DNA of 64,000 bases, taken from positions 1 through 64,000 of the forward strand of contig JAFEFS010000081.1 in assembly GCA_018240465.1 (NCBI GenBank), given 5' to 3'. Positions 19,605-29,969 of the stretch are shown piece after piece; position 1 is the first letter of the stretch, and the number at the start of each line of letters is the position of its first letter. The DNA is from Pseudomonadota bacterium. Its GTDB lineage: Bacteria > Pseudomonadota > Gammaproteobacteria > Xanthomonadales > Rhodanobacteraceae. Made by a program: the position numbers and the translations under genes. The notes under the pieces were generated by a model, which had not been told where the DNA came from, ran no database searches, and saw nothing but the letters and a program-made list of their open reading frames with translations.

Positions 19605-22600
19605 GGGATGGCCGGCGGAGCCGCTCCGGGCGGCACCGGGTAGCTACGTGCCCACGCCCGCTTCGCCCACAGACGGAAGCGGTCGAGATACAGATACACG
19701 ACCGGCGTCGTATACAACGTCAGCAACTGGCTCACGAGCAGGCCGCCGAAGATCGAAATACCGAGCGGGCGGCGCATCTCGCTGCCCTCGCCGAAACCGA
19801 GCGCAAGCGGCAGCGCGCCGAGCATCGCGGCCAGCGTGGTCATCATGATCGGACGAAAGCGCAGCAGGCAGGCGCGGATAATCGCCTCGCGTGCGACCAG
19901 CCCTTCCCCACGTTCGGCCTCGAGCGCGAAGTCGATCATCATGATCGCGTTTTTCTTGACGATGCCAATCAACAGGATCACGCCGATCAGCGCGATCACG
20001 CTGAACTCGGTGCCGCAGGCGAGCAGCGCGAGCAGCGCGCCGACGCCGGCGGACGGCAACGTCGAGAGGATCGTCAGCGGATGCACGTAGCTCTCATAGA
20101 GCACGCCGAGCACGATGTACACGGCAAGCAGCGCGGCCAGGATCAGGAACGGCTGGTTGTCGAGCGATTTCTGGAACGCATTCGCCGTGCCGGCGAATGC
20201 GCCGTGGATCGACACCGGCGCACCCACACGCGCCATCTCGCGATTGATCGCGACGGTCGCATCCGACAGGCTGTAGCCGTCGGCAAGGTTGAACGAAACC
20301 GTGGCCGAGACGAACTGGCCCTGATGGTTGACCTCGAGGGGCGCAGAACCCGGACCGTAGGTGGCGAACGACATCAGCGGCACCATTTTGCCGCGCGTGC
20401 TGGCGACGTAGATGTCGCGCAGCGTGTCGGGGTTCTGCACGAACTGCTCGGCGACTTCCATCACCACGTGGTACTGGTTCAACGCGTTGTAGATCGTCGA
20501 CACCTGACGCTGGCCGAACGCGTTGTTGAGCGCGCTGTCGACCGCACTCATCGTCACCCCGAGGCGGGACATCGTCGTGCGGTCGAACTGCAACAGCGTT
20601 TCCAGACCGCGGTCCTGCTGGTCGCTGTCGACGTCGGTGAGTTCGGGCGCGAGCTTCAACGCGTCGGCGATCTTCGGGCCCCACTTGCGCAGATCCTGCA
20701 GGCTGTCGCTTTGCAGGGTGTACTGGTAGGTCGAATTCGACTGGCGGCCGCCGATGCGGATGTCCTGCGCGGGCGCGAGAAACAGGCTCACGCCGGGAAT
20801 CGTCGCAAGCTTCGGGCGCAGTCGTCCGATCACCTGCATCGCCGACAGCTTGCGCTCGGCGAGCGGCTTGAGCGAGATGAACATGAAGCCGCCGTTGCTG
20901 TCGCTGCCGCCGGTGAACCCGGCCAGCGACTGCACCGCGGGATCGGCCTTGACCATCTCGGTCAGCTCCTTCATTTTCGCCGAGGTCGCCTGGAACGATG
21001 AGCTCTGGTCGGCACGGAAACCGCCGACGAGCATGCCGATGTCCTGCTGCGGGAAAAACCCCTTGGGGATGACCATGTACAGGTAGACATTGAGCAGCAC
21101 GGTCAGCAGCAAGGCCCACATCATCAGCAGCGGGCGCGACAGCGCCCAGCCCAGGCTCGACTCGTAGTGCGCGTGCAGCCATGCGAACGCGCGCTCCGAG
21201 CACGTGCCCCAGCGGCGGAAGAAATCGAGGAATTTCGTGCGCGCATCGCCGGCCGGCCGTTCGCGGGCATCGGCGCGATGCGGCGTGCGACTGCGCAAGA
21301 GATACGCGCACATCATCGGCGTCGTCGTCAGCGAAACCACGAGCGAAATCAGGATCGCCACCGACAAGGTCACCGAGAACTCGCGGAAATAGCGTCCGAC
21401 GATGCCACCCATCAACAGGATGGGCACGAACACTGCAATCAGCGACAGGCTCATCGACAGCACGGTGAAGCCGACCTCGCGCGCGCCGGTCAGCACCGCC
21501 TGCATGCGCGACATGCCATCCTCGATGTGGCGCGAGATGTTCTCGAGCACGACCACTGCGTCGTCGACGACGAAGCCGGTGGCTATGGTCAGCGCCATCA
21601 GTGAAAGATTGTCGAGGCTGAAGCCGGCGAGGTACATCGCCGCGAACGTGCCGATCAGCGAGACCGGAACCGCAATCGCCGGCACCAGCGTCGCGCGCCA
21701 CGACCGCAGGAACACGAACACGACGAAGACGACCAGGACGATCGCTATGACCAGCGTGCGCTCGACGTCGTGCAGCGAGGCGCGGATCGTGGTCGTGCGT
21801 TCGTTGATCGTCGTGATTTCGATGCCAGCCGGGATCGATGCGCCCAGTTGCGGCAACAGCGCCTTCACCCGTTCGACGGTATCGAGGATGTTCGCGTTCG
21901 GCTGCTTGAGCACCCAGATCAACACCGCCCGCTCGCCGTTGGCGAGGCCGAGGTTGCGCACGTTCTCGACCGATTCGCTCACCTCGGCGACATCGGACAG
22001 ACGCACCGCGGCGCCGTCCTTCCAGGCGATGATCAAGCCGCGATATTCCTGCGCCGTGCGCGCCTGGTCGTTGGTGTAGACCTGCCAATGCCGGTCGCCG
22101 AGCTCGACCGAACCCTTGGGCCGGTTCGCGTTCGCGTTCGCGAGCGCGTTGCGCACGGTGTCCATCGACACGCCGAGCTTGTTCAACGCGTTGAGATTGA
22201 GATCCACGCGCACCGCGGGCAGCGAGCCGCCGCCGACGTTGGCCTGCCCCACACCACCGACCTGCGAAATCTTTTGTGCGACGATGGTCGACGCCGCATC
22301 GTAGATCTTGCCGATCGGCAAGGTATCCGAGGTCATCGCCAGCACCATGATCGGCTGGTCGGCGGGATTGACCTTGCGATAGGTCGGATTGCTCGGCATG
22401 CCGCTCGGCAACTGTGCGCGCGCCGCGCTGATCGCCGCCTGCACCTCGCGCGCGGCGCCGTCGATGTCGCGCGACAGGTCGAACTGCAACACCACGCGCG
22501 TCGAACCAGTCGAACTCGACGAGGTCATCTCGGTCACGCCGGCAATGCGCCCGAGCTGGCGCTCCAGCGGTGTCGCCACCGAAGTCGCCATCGTCTCCGG

Positions 22601-22774
22601 ACTCGCCCCGGGCAGGCTCGCGCTGACCGAAATCGTCGGGATATCGACCTGCGGCAGCGGCGACACCGGCAACAGCGCGAATGCGACGATGCCGGCGAGG
22701 GCCACGCCGAACGTCAGCAAGGTCGTGGCGACGGGGCGGCGGATGAAGGGTTCGGAGATGGACGTGAATTTCAT
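19601..22774 (-). CDS. RND efflux pump permease, MdtC/MuxC type
   Basis: A 1057-residue inner-membrane proton-driven pump subunit. The N-terminus [19 protein letters not shown] starts helix 1. [20 protein letters not shown] and [20 protein letters not shown] are typical porter-domain segments. [20 protein letters not shown] carries the paired aspartates of proton relay in helix 4, and [20 protein letters not shown] the conserved lysine in helix 10. Sequence style ([20 protein letters not shown]) is that of the MdtB/C-MuxB/C group, which works as heterotrimers with the neighbouring pump. The ATG at 22774 is preceded by an AAGAG ribosome-binding site; upstream codons belong to the spacer repeat. 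Confidence 0.93.
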   Translation of the reverse strand: MKFTSISEPFIRRPVATTLLTFGVALAGIVAFALLPVSPLPQVDIPTISVSASLPGASPETMATSVATPLERQLGRIAGVTEMTSSSSTGSTRVVLQFDLSRDIDGAAREVQAAISAARAQLPSGMPSNPTYRKVNPADQPIMVLAMTSDTLPIGKIYDAASTIVAQKISQVGGVGQANVGGGSLPAVRVDLNLNALNKLGVSMDTVRNALANANANRPKGSVELGDRHWQVYTNDQARTAQEYRGLIIAWKDGAAVRLSDVAEVSESVENVRNLGLANGERAVLIWVLKQPNANILDTVERVKALLPQLGASIPAGIEITTINERTTTIRASLHDVERTLVIAIVLVVFVVFVFLRSWRATLVPAIAVPVSLIGTFAAMYLAGFSLDNLSLMALTIATGFVVDDAVVVLENISRHIEDGMSRMQAVLTGAREVGFTVLSMSLSLIAVFVPILLMGGIVGRYFREFSVTLSVAILISLVVSLTTTPMMCAYLLRSRTPHRADARERPAGDARTKFLDFFRRWGTCSERAFAWLHAHYESSLGWALSRPLLMMWALLLTVLLNVYLYMVIPKGFFPQQDIGMLVGGFRADQSSSFQATSAKMKELTEMVKADPAVQSLAGFTGGSDSNGGFMFISLKPLAERKLSAMQVIGRLRPKLATIPGVSLFLAPAQDIRIGGRQSNSTYQYTLQSDSLQDLRKWGPKIADALKLAPELTDVDSDQQDRGLETLLQFDRTTMSRLGVTMSAVDSALNNAFGQRQVSTIYNALNQYHVVMEVAEQFVQNPDTLRDIYVASTRGKMVPLMSFATYGPGSAPLEVNHQGQFVSATVSFNLADGYSLSDATVAINREMARVGAPVSIHGAFAGTANAFQKSLDNQPFLILAALLAVYIVLGVLYESYVHPLTILSTLPSAGVGALLALLACGTEFSVIALIGVILLIGIVKKNAIMMIDFALEAERGEGLVAREAIIRACLLRFRPIMMTTLAAMLGALPLALGFGEGSEMRRPLGISIFGGLLVSQLLTLYTTPVVYLYLDRFRLWAKRAWARSYPVPPGAAPPAIP

Positions 22775-23054
22775 CGCTCTTGCCCCCCTTCTTCCGCCGG
22801 GAGAAGGTGTCCGAAGGGCGGATGGGGGAAGTACGCCGCGCTTTGCATCACGACTGCGCACGCGCGTGTCGCCATTGAAACAGAAGCTTCCGCTCGCCCT
22901 GCGGACGAGCGTCTCACTTTCTCTTGCACAAGCAGGAGAAAGTAACCCGCGCGTCGGACGCGCGCGGAAAACTGACGGGACGCGGTCGCAAAAGAATCAA
23001 AAGCCGGATTCCAGCGTTCGCTGAAATGACGAGCAAGAGCCGACGCGCGCGAGG
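22775..23054. repeat. Hairpin-rich repeat spacer inside the efflux operon
   Basis: 280 bases separate the two pump genes, unlike the overlaps elsewhere in this operon. Three strong hairpins are visible: 22892-22910 (GCTCG/CGAGC), 22916-22943 (ACTTTCTC/GAGAAAGT, 8-bp perfect stem) and 22948-22966 (CGCGCG/CGCGCG). Near 22793-22830 lies CCGCCGGGAGAAGGTGTCCG followed by AAGGGCGGATGGGGG, which resembles a dispersed intergenic motif of xanthomonads. The stretch near 23005 (CCGGATTCCAGCGTTCGCTG) is of the same kind. No gene is supported. The structure may attenuate transcription or stabilise the upstream mRNA. Confidence 0.6.
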
Positions 23055-26000
23055 TCATGCGTGTGCCCCATCACCACGCGCATCGCGCGAGCCATCCGCC
23101 ACATCGTCCGGCGGCGCCAGCCGCTTGGCCAAGCGTTGCTGCACGCGATCGAACGCGAGATAGATCACCGGTGTCGTGAACAACGTCAACACTTGCGAAA
23201 CGATCAACCCACCGACGATCGTCACGCCCAAAGGATGGCGCAACTCCGAGCCCACGCCCGTGCCGAGCATCAGCGGCAGCGCGCCGAACAGCGCCGCGAG
23301 CGTGGTCATCAGGATCGGGCGGAAGCGCAGCAGGCACGCCTGGTAGATCGCCTCGCGTGGTGTCATGCCCTGTTCGCGTTCGGCGTCGAGCGCGAAGTCG
23401 ACCATCATGATCGCGTTTTTCTTGACGATGCCGATCAGCAGGATGATGCCGATGATGCCGACGATGCCCAAATCGCTGCGCGCGATCATCAGCGCCAGCA
23501 GCGCGCCGATACCGGCCGAAGGCAGCGTCGACAGGATGGTGATCGGGTGGATGAAGCTCTCGTAGAGCACGCCGAGCACGATGTACATGGTGACGATCGC
23601 CGCCAGGATCAGCAGCACCGTGTTCGTCAGCGACGACTGGAACGCAGCCGCCGCGCCCTGGAACTTGGTCTCGATGTCGAGCGGCATGCCCAGCTCCTGC
23701 TCGACCGCCTTGATCTTCGCTACCGCCGCGCCCAGCGAAGCACCGGCGGCGAGGTTGAACGACACCGTTGCCGCAGGAAACTGGGCGAGGTGGTTGATCA
23801 CCAGCGGCGCGGCGCGTTCGCTCAGTCGCGTCACCGTCGTGATCGGCACTTGGCCGTTGGTGCTTACGCTCGCCGTCGCCGTGCTGATCGTGCTGCCCGA
23901 CTGGGTTGCGGTGTTCGTCGTCGAGGTAGCGGCGCCCGAGGTCGACAACGACCCGGCCGAGGTCTGCGAGATGTTGTTCGCGCCAGCAAGGCCCGGAATG
24001 TACATCTTGTTCAGCGCCTGCGGCCCGTTCTGGAACTCGGGCTTTACTTCGAGTACGACACGATACTGGTTCGACTCGGTGAAAATCGTCGAGACCAGAC
24101 GCTGGCCGAACGCATCGTAGAGAATATTGTCGATCGCGGCCGGCGTGATGCCGAGGCGGCCAGCGGTATCGCGGTCGATGTCGAGGTAGGCCTGCAGCCC
24201 CTGCGACTGCAGGTCGCTGGCCACATCAACGAGTTCGGGCTGCGCGCGCAGCTTCTCGACCAATCTGGGTACCCAGGTGTTGAGCGCGTTGATGTCGGGT
24301 GAGCCCAGCGTGAACTGGTACTGGGTGCGACTGACGCGATCCTCGATCGTCAGGTCCTGCACCGGCTGCAGGTAGAGCGTGATGCCGGGCAGCGTGGCCG
24401 CCTCGTCCTGCAGGCGGCGGATCACGGCTTCGGCACCGTCGCGCTGGCCGTGCGGCTTGAGGTTGATGAGCAGGCGGCCGCTGTTGAGCGTCGTGTTCGT
24501 GCCGTCGACGCCGATGAACGACGACAGCGAGGCGACCGCAGGGTCCTTCAGGATCAGCGCCGCGAGCTGTTGCTGCCTTTCCGCCATCGCTGCGAACGAA
24601 ACCGACTGCGGCGCTTCGGAGATGCCCTGGATCACGCCGGTGTCCTGCACCGGAAAGAAGCCCTTCGGCACCACGATGTAGAGGATCACGGTAAGCACGA
24701 GCGTGGCGACCGCGACGATCAGCGTCGCGCGCTGGCGATCGAGCACCCAGTTGAGCCAGCGTCCGTAGACCGCGATCGTGCGGTCGATCAGCTCATGCGA
24801 CTTGCGCGCGAAGCGCGACTCCTCCGCGGGCGTGCGGTGCCTCAGGATCTTCGCGCACAGCATCGGCACCAGGGTCAACGAAACGACCGCGGAGATCAGA
24901 ATCGTCACCGCGAGCGTGATCGCGAATTCACGGAACAGGCGCCCGACCACGTCGCCCATGAACAGCAGCGGGATCAGTACCGCGATCAGCGAAATCGTCA
25001 ACGACACGATGGTGAAACCGATCTGGCCCGAACCTTTCATCGCCGCCTCGAACGGCGTGTCGCCTTCCTCGAGATAGCGCGCGATGTTCTCGATCATGAC
25101 GATGGCGTCATCGACGACGAAGCCGGTCGCGATGGTCAGCGCCATCATCGTCAGGTTGTTGAGGCTGAAGCCGGCGAGGTACATGATCGCGAACGTGCCG
25201 ACCAGCGACAGCGGCACCGAGAAACTCGGAATGATCGTCGCCGGCAGATTGCGCAGAAACAGGAAGATCACGAGCACGACGAGCACGACCGAAAGCAGCA
25301 ACTCGAACTGCACGTCCTCGACCGAGGCGCGCACGGTCACGGTGCGGTCGGTGAGCACGGCGACGTCCACCGCGGCCGGCATCGATTGGGTCAGCGTCGG
25401 CAGCATCGCCTTGACCCGGTCGACGACCTCGATCACGTTGGCGCCGGGCTGGCGCTGGATGTTCATGATGATCGCCGGCGTCGTGTCCTTCCATGCGGCG
25501 AGCTTGTTGTTCTCGGCACCCTCGACGACATCGGCAACGTCGCGCAGGTAGACCGGCGCGCCGTTCTTGTAGGCGATGATGATGTTGCGGTACTCGGCCG
25601 CCGACTTGATCTGGTCGTTGCCGTCGATCGTGTACGAGCGCGCCGGCCCGTCGAACGAGCCCTTCGGCCCGTTGACGTTGGCGCCGGTGATCGCGGTGCG
25701 CAGGTCCTCCAGACTCATGCCATACGAGGCCAGCGTGGCAGGGTTGGCCCGGATGCGCACCGCCGGGCGCTGGCCGCCGGACAAGGTGACCAGGCCAACG
25801 CCGGAGATCTGCGAGATTTTCTGCGCGAGGCGCGTGTCGGCGAGATCCTGCACCTGTGGCAGCGGCAGGGACTTCGACATCAACGCGATCGTCAGCACTG
25901 CCGTGTCGGCCGGATTGACCTTGCTGTACACCGGCGGCTGTGGCAGGTCGCTGGGCAGGAAATTGCCCGCCGCGTTGATCGCCGCCTGCACCTGCTGCTC

Positions 26001-26312
26001 GGCGATGTCGAGCGAAAGGTCGAGGCTGAACTGCAAGGTCACCACCGAGGCGCCCGCCGAACTCGTCGACGACATCTGGTTGAGTCCCGGCATCTGGCCG
26101 AGCTGGCGCTCCAGCGGCGCGGTGACCATCGACGTCATCACCTCGGCGCTCGCGCCGGGATACAGGGTCGTGATCTGGATCGTCGGATAGTCGACCTCCG
26201 GCAGGGCGGACAGCGGCAGGTATCGGTAGGCGAATACGCCGACAAGCAGGATCGCCGCCATCAACAACGTGGTGGCGACGGGCCGCAGGATGAAGATACG
26301 CGAGGGATTCAT
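23055..26312 (-). CDS. RND efflux pump permease, MdtB/MuxB type, with Ser/Thr-rich insert
   Basis: A 1085-residue RND pump subunit. Helix 1 is [40 protein letters not shown] (helix 4, double Asp) and [20 protein letters not shown] (helix 10, Lys) hold the proton-relay residues. It pairs with the downstream MuxC-like pump. Around residues 776-822, in the second porter domain, there is a low-complexity Ser/Thr/Ala insertion ([20 protein letters not shown] and on) that ordinary MdtB/MuxB proteins lack. The reading frame stays open and codon use is normal across it. The gene starts 94 bases after the adaptor gene, with AGGGG before the ATG. Confidence 0.93.
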   Translation of the reverse strand: MNPSRIFILRPVATTLLMAAILLVGVFAYRYLPLSALPEVDYPTIQITTLYPGASAEVMTSMVTAPLERQLGQMPGLNQMSSTSSAGASVVTLQFSLDLSLDIAEQQVQAAINAAGNFLPSDLPQPPVYSKVNPADTAVLTIALMSKSLPLPQVQDLADTRLAQKISQISGVGLVTLSGGQRPAVRIRANPATLASYGMSLEDLRTAITGANVNGPKGSFDGPARSYTIDGNDQIKSAAEYRNIIIAYKNGAPVYLRDVADVVEGAENNKLAAWKDTTPAIIMNIQRQPGANVIEVVDRVKAMLPTLTQSMPAAVDVAVLTDRTVTVRASVEDVQFELLLSVVLVVLVIFLFLRNLPATIIPSFSVPLSLVGTFAIMYLAGFSLNNLTMMALTIATGFVVDDAIVMIENIARYLEEGDTPFEAAMKGSGQIGFTIVSLTISLIAVLIPLLFMGDVVGRLFREFAITLAVTILISAVVSLTLVPMLCAKILRHRTPAEESRFARKSHELIDRTIAVYGRWLNWVLDRQRATLIVAVATLVLTVILYIVVPKGFFPVQDTGVIQGISEAPQSVSFAAMAERQQQLAALILKDPAVASLSSFIGVDGTNTTLNSGRLLINLKPHGQRDGAEAVIRRLQDEAATLPGITLYLQPVQDLTIEDRVSRTQYQFTLGSPDINALNTWVPRLVEKLRAQPELVDVASDLQSQGLQAYLDIDRDTAGRLGITPAAIDNILYDAFGQRLVSTIFTESNQYRVVLEVKPEFQNGPQALNKMYIPGLAGANNISQTSAGSLSTSGAATSTTNTATQSGSTISTATASVSTNGQVPITTVTRLSERAAPLVINHLAQFPAATVSFNLAAGASLGAAVAKIKAVEQELGMPLDIETKFQGAAAAFQSSLTNTVLLILAAIVTMYIVLGVLYESFIHPITILSTLPSAGIGALLALMIARSDLGIVGIIGIILLIGIVKKNAIMMVDFALDAEREQGMTPREAIYQACLLRFRPILMTTLAALFGALPLMLGTGVGSELRHPLGVTIVGGLIVSQVLTLFTTPVIYLAFDRVQQRLAKRLAPPDDVADGSRDARGDGAHA

Positions 26313-26406
26313 GCCGCACCCCTGCGGCGATTGCCATCATGCCCCTGCCGCGGCGAACACGACAGCGCCATCACCAGCCGCGGCATGAGCGACAGCCCTG
26401 CATGGC

Positions 26407-27768
26407 TCATTGCTTCTTCTCTTGCGCCGGCTTCGCGTTCGCCGGCTGCGTCTGCGTCGTGCCGTTGGCGCTCGTGCTGCGGCCATGCGCGGCCGGCGCG
26501 GCGGCGTGCGCGGGCGCGCCGGCATCGGTGGCAGCATCGGTTGCCGGTAGCTCGACCACGCTGCCTTCGCGCAGCTTGTCGATGCCGTCGGTGACGACGA
26601 TCTCGCCGGGTTTGACGCCGTCGCTGATCGCGACGCGCTCGCCTTCGGTCGGCCCGGTCGTGACCAGCCGCTGCGACACCGTCTGGTCGGCAGGGTTGAC
26701 GACATAGACGAACAGGCCATTGGCCGCGTGCTGCAGAGCCGCGGTCGGGATCACGGTCGCGCCGTGCAAAGTGTCGAGCAGCACGCGCACGTTGACGAAC
26801 TGGTTGGCGAACAGGCTTTCGTCGTCGTTGGCGAATTCGGCCTTGGCCTTGAGCGTGCCCGTGTTCGCATCGATCGTGTTGTCGAGGCTGACGAGCACGC
26901 CATCGGCAAGCTTGTTCTTGATGCCGCGATCCCAGGCGTCGACCGGCAGCTTGTTGCCCGCGCGCATCCGCTTGAGCACGGCCGGCAGGCTGTCCTCGGG
27001 AATCGTGAACAGCACGTTGACCGGCTTCAACTTCGTGATCGTCACGATCGCCGTGCCGGTGGCGACGTTGTTGCCCGGATCGACCGCGCGCAGGCCGACG
27101 CGGCCGCTGATCGGCGCGGTGATCTTGGTGTAGACCAGATTGACCTTGGCCGCCGCGACGGCACCCTGGTCGGCACTCAAAGTGCCTTCGTACTGATGCA
27201 CGAGCGCTTTCTGCGAATCGAGTTGCTGGCGCGCAATCGAATCCTGTTCGAACAAGGTCTGGTAGCGAACAAGGTCGGTCTTCGCGTTCGCCAGCGTCGC
27301 CTGGTCGCGTGCGAGCGCGCCCTGCGCCTGCTCGAGCGCGGCCTGGTAGGGGCGCGGATCGATCTCCGCAAGCAAGTCGCCCTGCTCGATCATCTGCCCC
27401 TCCTCGAACTTGACGCTGAGCAGTTGTCCTGCGACCTGCGCGCCGACGGTGACGTTGCGCAGTGGTGTGACCGTACCCAGCCCGTTCAACGTGATCTTGA
27501 TGTCGCCGACCACCGCGGTCGCCGTGCCGACCGGCATCGGCGGCGCCTGGAACATGCCCGCCATGCCGGCGCGCGCGCCCGCCGCGGAACTGCGCGAGCC
27601 GCCACCGGGCGGGCGCCCGCGCATCTGCATGAACTGGGCCATCTGCGCATACTGCGTGCGCTTCGCAAGCCAGTAGCCGGCCAGGGCGATGGCCACGACG
27701 ATGCCGAGGACGATGACATAGGGCAACCACTTGCGTCGCGGACGGTTGTGCATGGAGGTAGGGTTCAT
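26407..27768 (-). CDS. RND efflux periplasmic adaptor, MdtA/MuxA type
   Basis: A 453-residue membrane-fusion protein. An N-terminal membrane anchor (LPYVIVLGIVVAIALAGYWL) follows a basic stretch. The lipoyl/barrel-sandwich halves are TVTPLRNVTVGAQVAGQLLS and VYTKITAPISGRVGLRAVDP. A coiled coil runs between them (YQAALEQAQGALARDQATLA onward), and the beta-barrel includes VLFTIPEDSLPAVLKRMRAG. The C-terminal 50 residues are Ala/Gln/Pro-rich. It is the first gene of the four-gene minus-strand operon and divergent from the RegB-like kinase. The ATG at 27768 is preferred; an ATG at 27753 has no ribosome-binding site. Confidence 0.92.
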   Translation of the reverse strand: MNPTSMHNRPRRKWLPYVIVLGIVVAIALAGYWLAKRTQYAQMAQFMQMRGRPPGGGSRSSAAGARAGMAGMFQAPPMPVGTATAVVGDIKITLNGLGTVTPLRNVTVGAQVAGQLLSVKFEEGQMIEQGDLLAEIDPRPYQAALEQAQGALARDQATLANAKTDLVRYQTLFEQDSIARQQLDSQKALVHQYEGTLSADQGAVAAAKVNLVYTKITAPISGRVGLRAVDPGNNVATGTAIVTITKLKPVNVLFTIPEDSLPAVLKRMRAGNKLPVDAWDRGIKNKLADGVLVSLDNTIDANTGTLKAKAEFANDDESLFANQFVNVRVLLDTLHGATVIPTAALQHAANGLFVYVVNPADQTVSQRLVTTGPTEGERVAISDGVKPGEIVVTDGIDKLREGSVVELPATDAATDAGAPAHAAAPAAHGRSTSANGTTQTQPANAKPAQEKKQ

Positions 27769-28027
27769 TCCGGTTTTGATCGAATCGGGCAACGGCAGTC
27801 GGACCACCGAACGGCCGCCAAGTTACCGCGTGACAGGCGAATGCGCTATTACGGTCTGCAATGGCCTGCCATTTGTAAGCGGATGTAAGTGCGGAACGGC
27901 ATCAGAACACGCAAATACGCAGCAAGTTTGAAGCCGGCGGAATTTTTCGTAACGCTCGTCCCGCCAGCGCCGTTCGGCAGCGGCGGCGAACTGCGGCAGA
28001 ATAGGGCTTTTGCGCCACGATTCCGCC

Positions 28028-29350
28028 ATGCCCGTTCCTGTGTCCAGCCGCCTGCACGCCCGCTACAGCCCGCGCGCCCTCGCGGCGACCCTCGCCTGGC
28101 TGCGTGTGTGCGCCGTGGTCGGCCAGCTCGCCACGGTGCTCGGCGTCGCGCATCTGCTTGAGCTGCCGATCGCCGAAGGCGCGCTGCTCGCAGGCATCAC
28201 CGCGCTCGCCGCGTTCGACGCCGCCGTCTGGTGGCGTCTGCGCCAGCGGTGGCCGGTCGGCGAAACCGAGGTCGTCGCTCACCTCGCCGTCGACACGGGT
28301 GTACTTTGCTATCTTTTATACCTGACCGGCGGCGCGACCAATCCGTTCGTCTCGCTCTACATCGTGCCGATCGCACTTGCCGCGATGGCGTTGTCGCCGC
28401 GCCATCTCGCCGCGAGCGTGGGGATCGCCTGCCTCGCCTATTTCATCGTGCTGATCCGGCACGAGCCGCTACCCGACATTGCCAGCCACGCCGCGCACGG
28501 TGGGCAAGTTTTCGCGGCGCGCGACTTCAACCTGCACGTGCTCGGCATGGCCGTGAACTTCGCAATCAGCGCGGTCCTGCTCGGCTTCTTCATCTGGCGC
28601 CTCGCCCGCGACCTGCGCCGGCGCGAGACGCTGGCCCAGCGCGAGCGTGAACGGGCGCTGCGCGATGAAGGCATCCTCGCGATCGCGACCCAGGCCGCCG
28701 GCGCCGCGCATGAGCTGAACACGCCGTTGTCGACGATCCGCACGCTGGTCGGCGAACTGCGCCGCGAGCACCCGGCCGACACGCCGCTGGGCGAAGACCT
28801 GGCCCTGCTCGCCGGCCAGGCCGATCGCTGCCGCGACATCCTGCGCGAACTCGTGCAGGTCGGCAGCGCACAGCTGACCGAACAGGCGCAGGTGCAAACC
28901 CTGCCCGCGTTCATCGCCGATTGCGCCGAACGCTTTCGCCTGCTGCGCCCGGCGGTCAATCTCGACATCACGCTTGCCGATGAGGCGCACCTCGCACCGC
29001 TGCGCATCGTGTCGGCATTGCGCCACGCGATCCTCAACCTGCTCAACAATGCCGCCGACGCCTCGGAACTGAGTGCGAGTGCAAAAGTGGAATTCGCGGC
29101 AAATTGCACCGCCACGGACGTCGTCATCGAAGTGCGCGACCATGGCCCCGGCCTGCCGCAGGCGGTGCGCGAGGCCGCCGGCATGCGCTTCGTTTCAGCC
29201 AAACGCGACGGCCTCGGCCTTGGCCTTGCGCTGACCAATGCGACGATCGAACGCTTCCACGGCAGCCTGCGCGCCGATGCCGCGATGGGCGGCGGCACGC
29301 TGACACGGCTGACCCTGCCGCTGTCGGCGCTGCGCGCCCAAGCGCAGTAA
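28028..29350 (+). CDS. Redox-sensing histidine kinase of the RegB/PrrB/ActS family
   Basis: A 440-residue sensor kinase. Six hydrophobic segments lie within residues 20-192. The quinone-binding type heptapeptide GGATNPF is at 101-107. The H-box AAGAAHELNTPLSTI places the phospho-His at 228. A cysteine at 268 (QADRCRDIL) lies exactly 40 residues later, the same spacing as His225 and the redox-active Cys265 of Rhodobacter RegB. N-box NLLNNAADAS and G-boxes DHGPGLPQ and GLGLGLALTN complete the ATPase domain. It would report the quinone pool/redox state and phosphorylate the RegA-like regulator 31 bases downstream. The start at 28028 is the ATG; a TTG at 28010 is less likely. Confidence 0.9.
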   Translation: MPVPVSSRLHARYSPRALAATLAWLRVCAVVGQLATVLGVAHLLELPIAEGALLAGITALAAFDAAVWWRLRQRWPVGETEVVAHLAVDTGVLCYLLYLTGGATNPFVSLYIVPIALAAMALSPRHLAASVGIACLAYFIVLIRHEPLPDIASHAAHGGQVFAARDFNLHVLGMAVNFAISAVLLGFFIWRLARDLRRRETLAQRERERALRDEGILAIATQAAGAAHELNTPLSTIRTLVGELRREHPADTPLGEDLALLAGQADRCRDILRELVQVGSAQLTEQAQVQTLPAFIADCAERFRLLRPAVNLDITLADEAHLAPLRIVSALRHAILNLLNNAADASELSASAKVEFAANCTATDVVIEVRDHGPGLPQAVREAAGMRFVSAKRDGLGLGLALTNATIERFHGSLRADAAMGGGTLTRLTLPLSALRAQAQ

Positions 29351-29381
29351 AATCGCGCAATTTCCCGCCTGCGATGCCGCC

Positions 29382-29948
29382 ATGACGTCCGCTCCGTCCG
29401 AACCCAAACGCGTACTGCTGATCGACGACGACGAAGTCTTCACGCGCGTACTCGCGCGCGCGCTGGCGGCACGCGGTTTCGCTGTCGCCATCGCGCACGA
29501 CGCCGCGCAGGCGCGTGCCCGGGTGCGCGCCGAACCGCCGCAGTTCGCCGTGCTCGACCTCAAGCTCGGCGCCGACAACGGTCTCGCCCTGATTCCCGAG
29601 CTCAAGGCGCTGCGTCCCGATCTGCGCATCCTGCTGCTCACCGGCTATGCCTCGATCGCGACCGCGGTCGAGGCAATCAAGCGCGGCGCGGACGACTACC
29701 TGGCCAAGCCGGTCGACGCCGACGCGATCGTCCACGCCCTGCTCGAAACCCAGCATGCCGGCGCCGCAAGCGACGAAGTCGCGTTGCCGCATGCGCCACC
29801 ACCGTTGAAACGGCTGGAGTGGGAGCACATCCAGCGCGTGCTCACCGAATGCGAGGGCAACATCTCCGAGACCGCGCGCCGTCTCGGCCTGCATCGGCGC
29901 ACGCTGCAGCGCAAGCTGGCCAAACGCCCGGTACGCGAAGCCGATTGA
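29382..29948 (+). CDS. Redox response regulator of the RegA/PrrA/ActR family
   Basis: A 188-residue two-domain regulator. The receiver has the acidic pair in VLLIDDDEVF, the phospho-acceptor Asp59 in FAVLDLKLG, the switch Thr in LLLTGYAS and Lys in DDYLAKPVDA. After an Ala/Pro linker, a Fis-type helix-turn-helix closes the protein (HIQRVLTECEGNISETARRL then GLHRRTLQRKL). This short receiver-Fis arrangement is that of RegA/PrrA, which controls energy and redox metabolism. Its targets here are unknown. It is cotranscribed with the kinase by position. Confidence 0.92.
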   Translation: MTSAPSEPKRVLLIDDDEVFTRVLARALAARGFAVAIAHDAAQARARVRAEPPQFAVLDLKLGADNGLALIPELKALRPDLRILLLTGYASIATAVEAIKRGADDYLAKPVDADAIVHALLETQHAGAASDEVALPHAPPPLKRLEWEHIQRVLTECEGNISETARRLGLHRRTLQRKLAKRPVREAD

Positions 29949-29969
29949 CGTGATGCCGCGGCGCGGCGC

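Noticed and set aside
24450..26594. 714-codon open frame on the plus strand
   Set aside because: It is antisense to the MuxB-like pump gene. The translation is Arg/His/Asp-rich without domains, as expected for the complement of a GC-rich gene.
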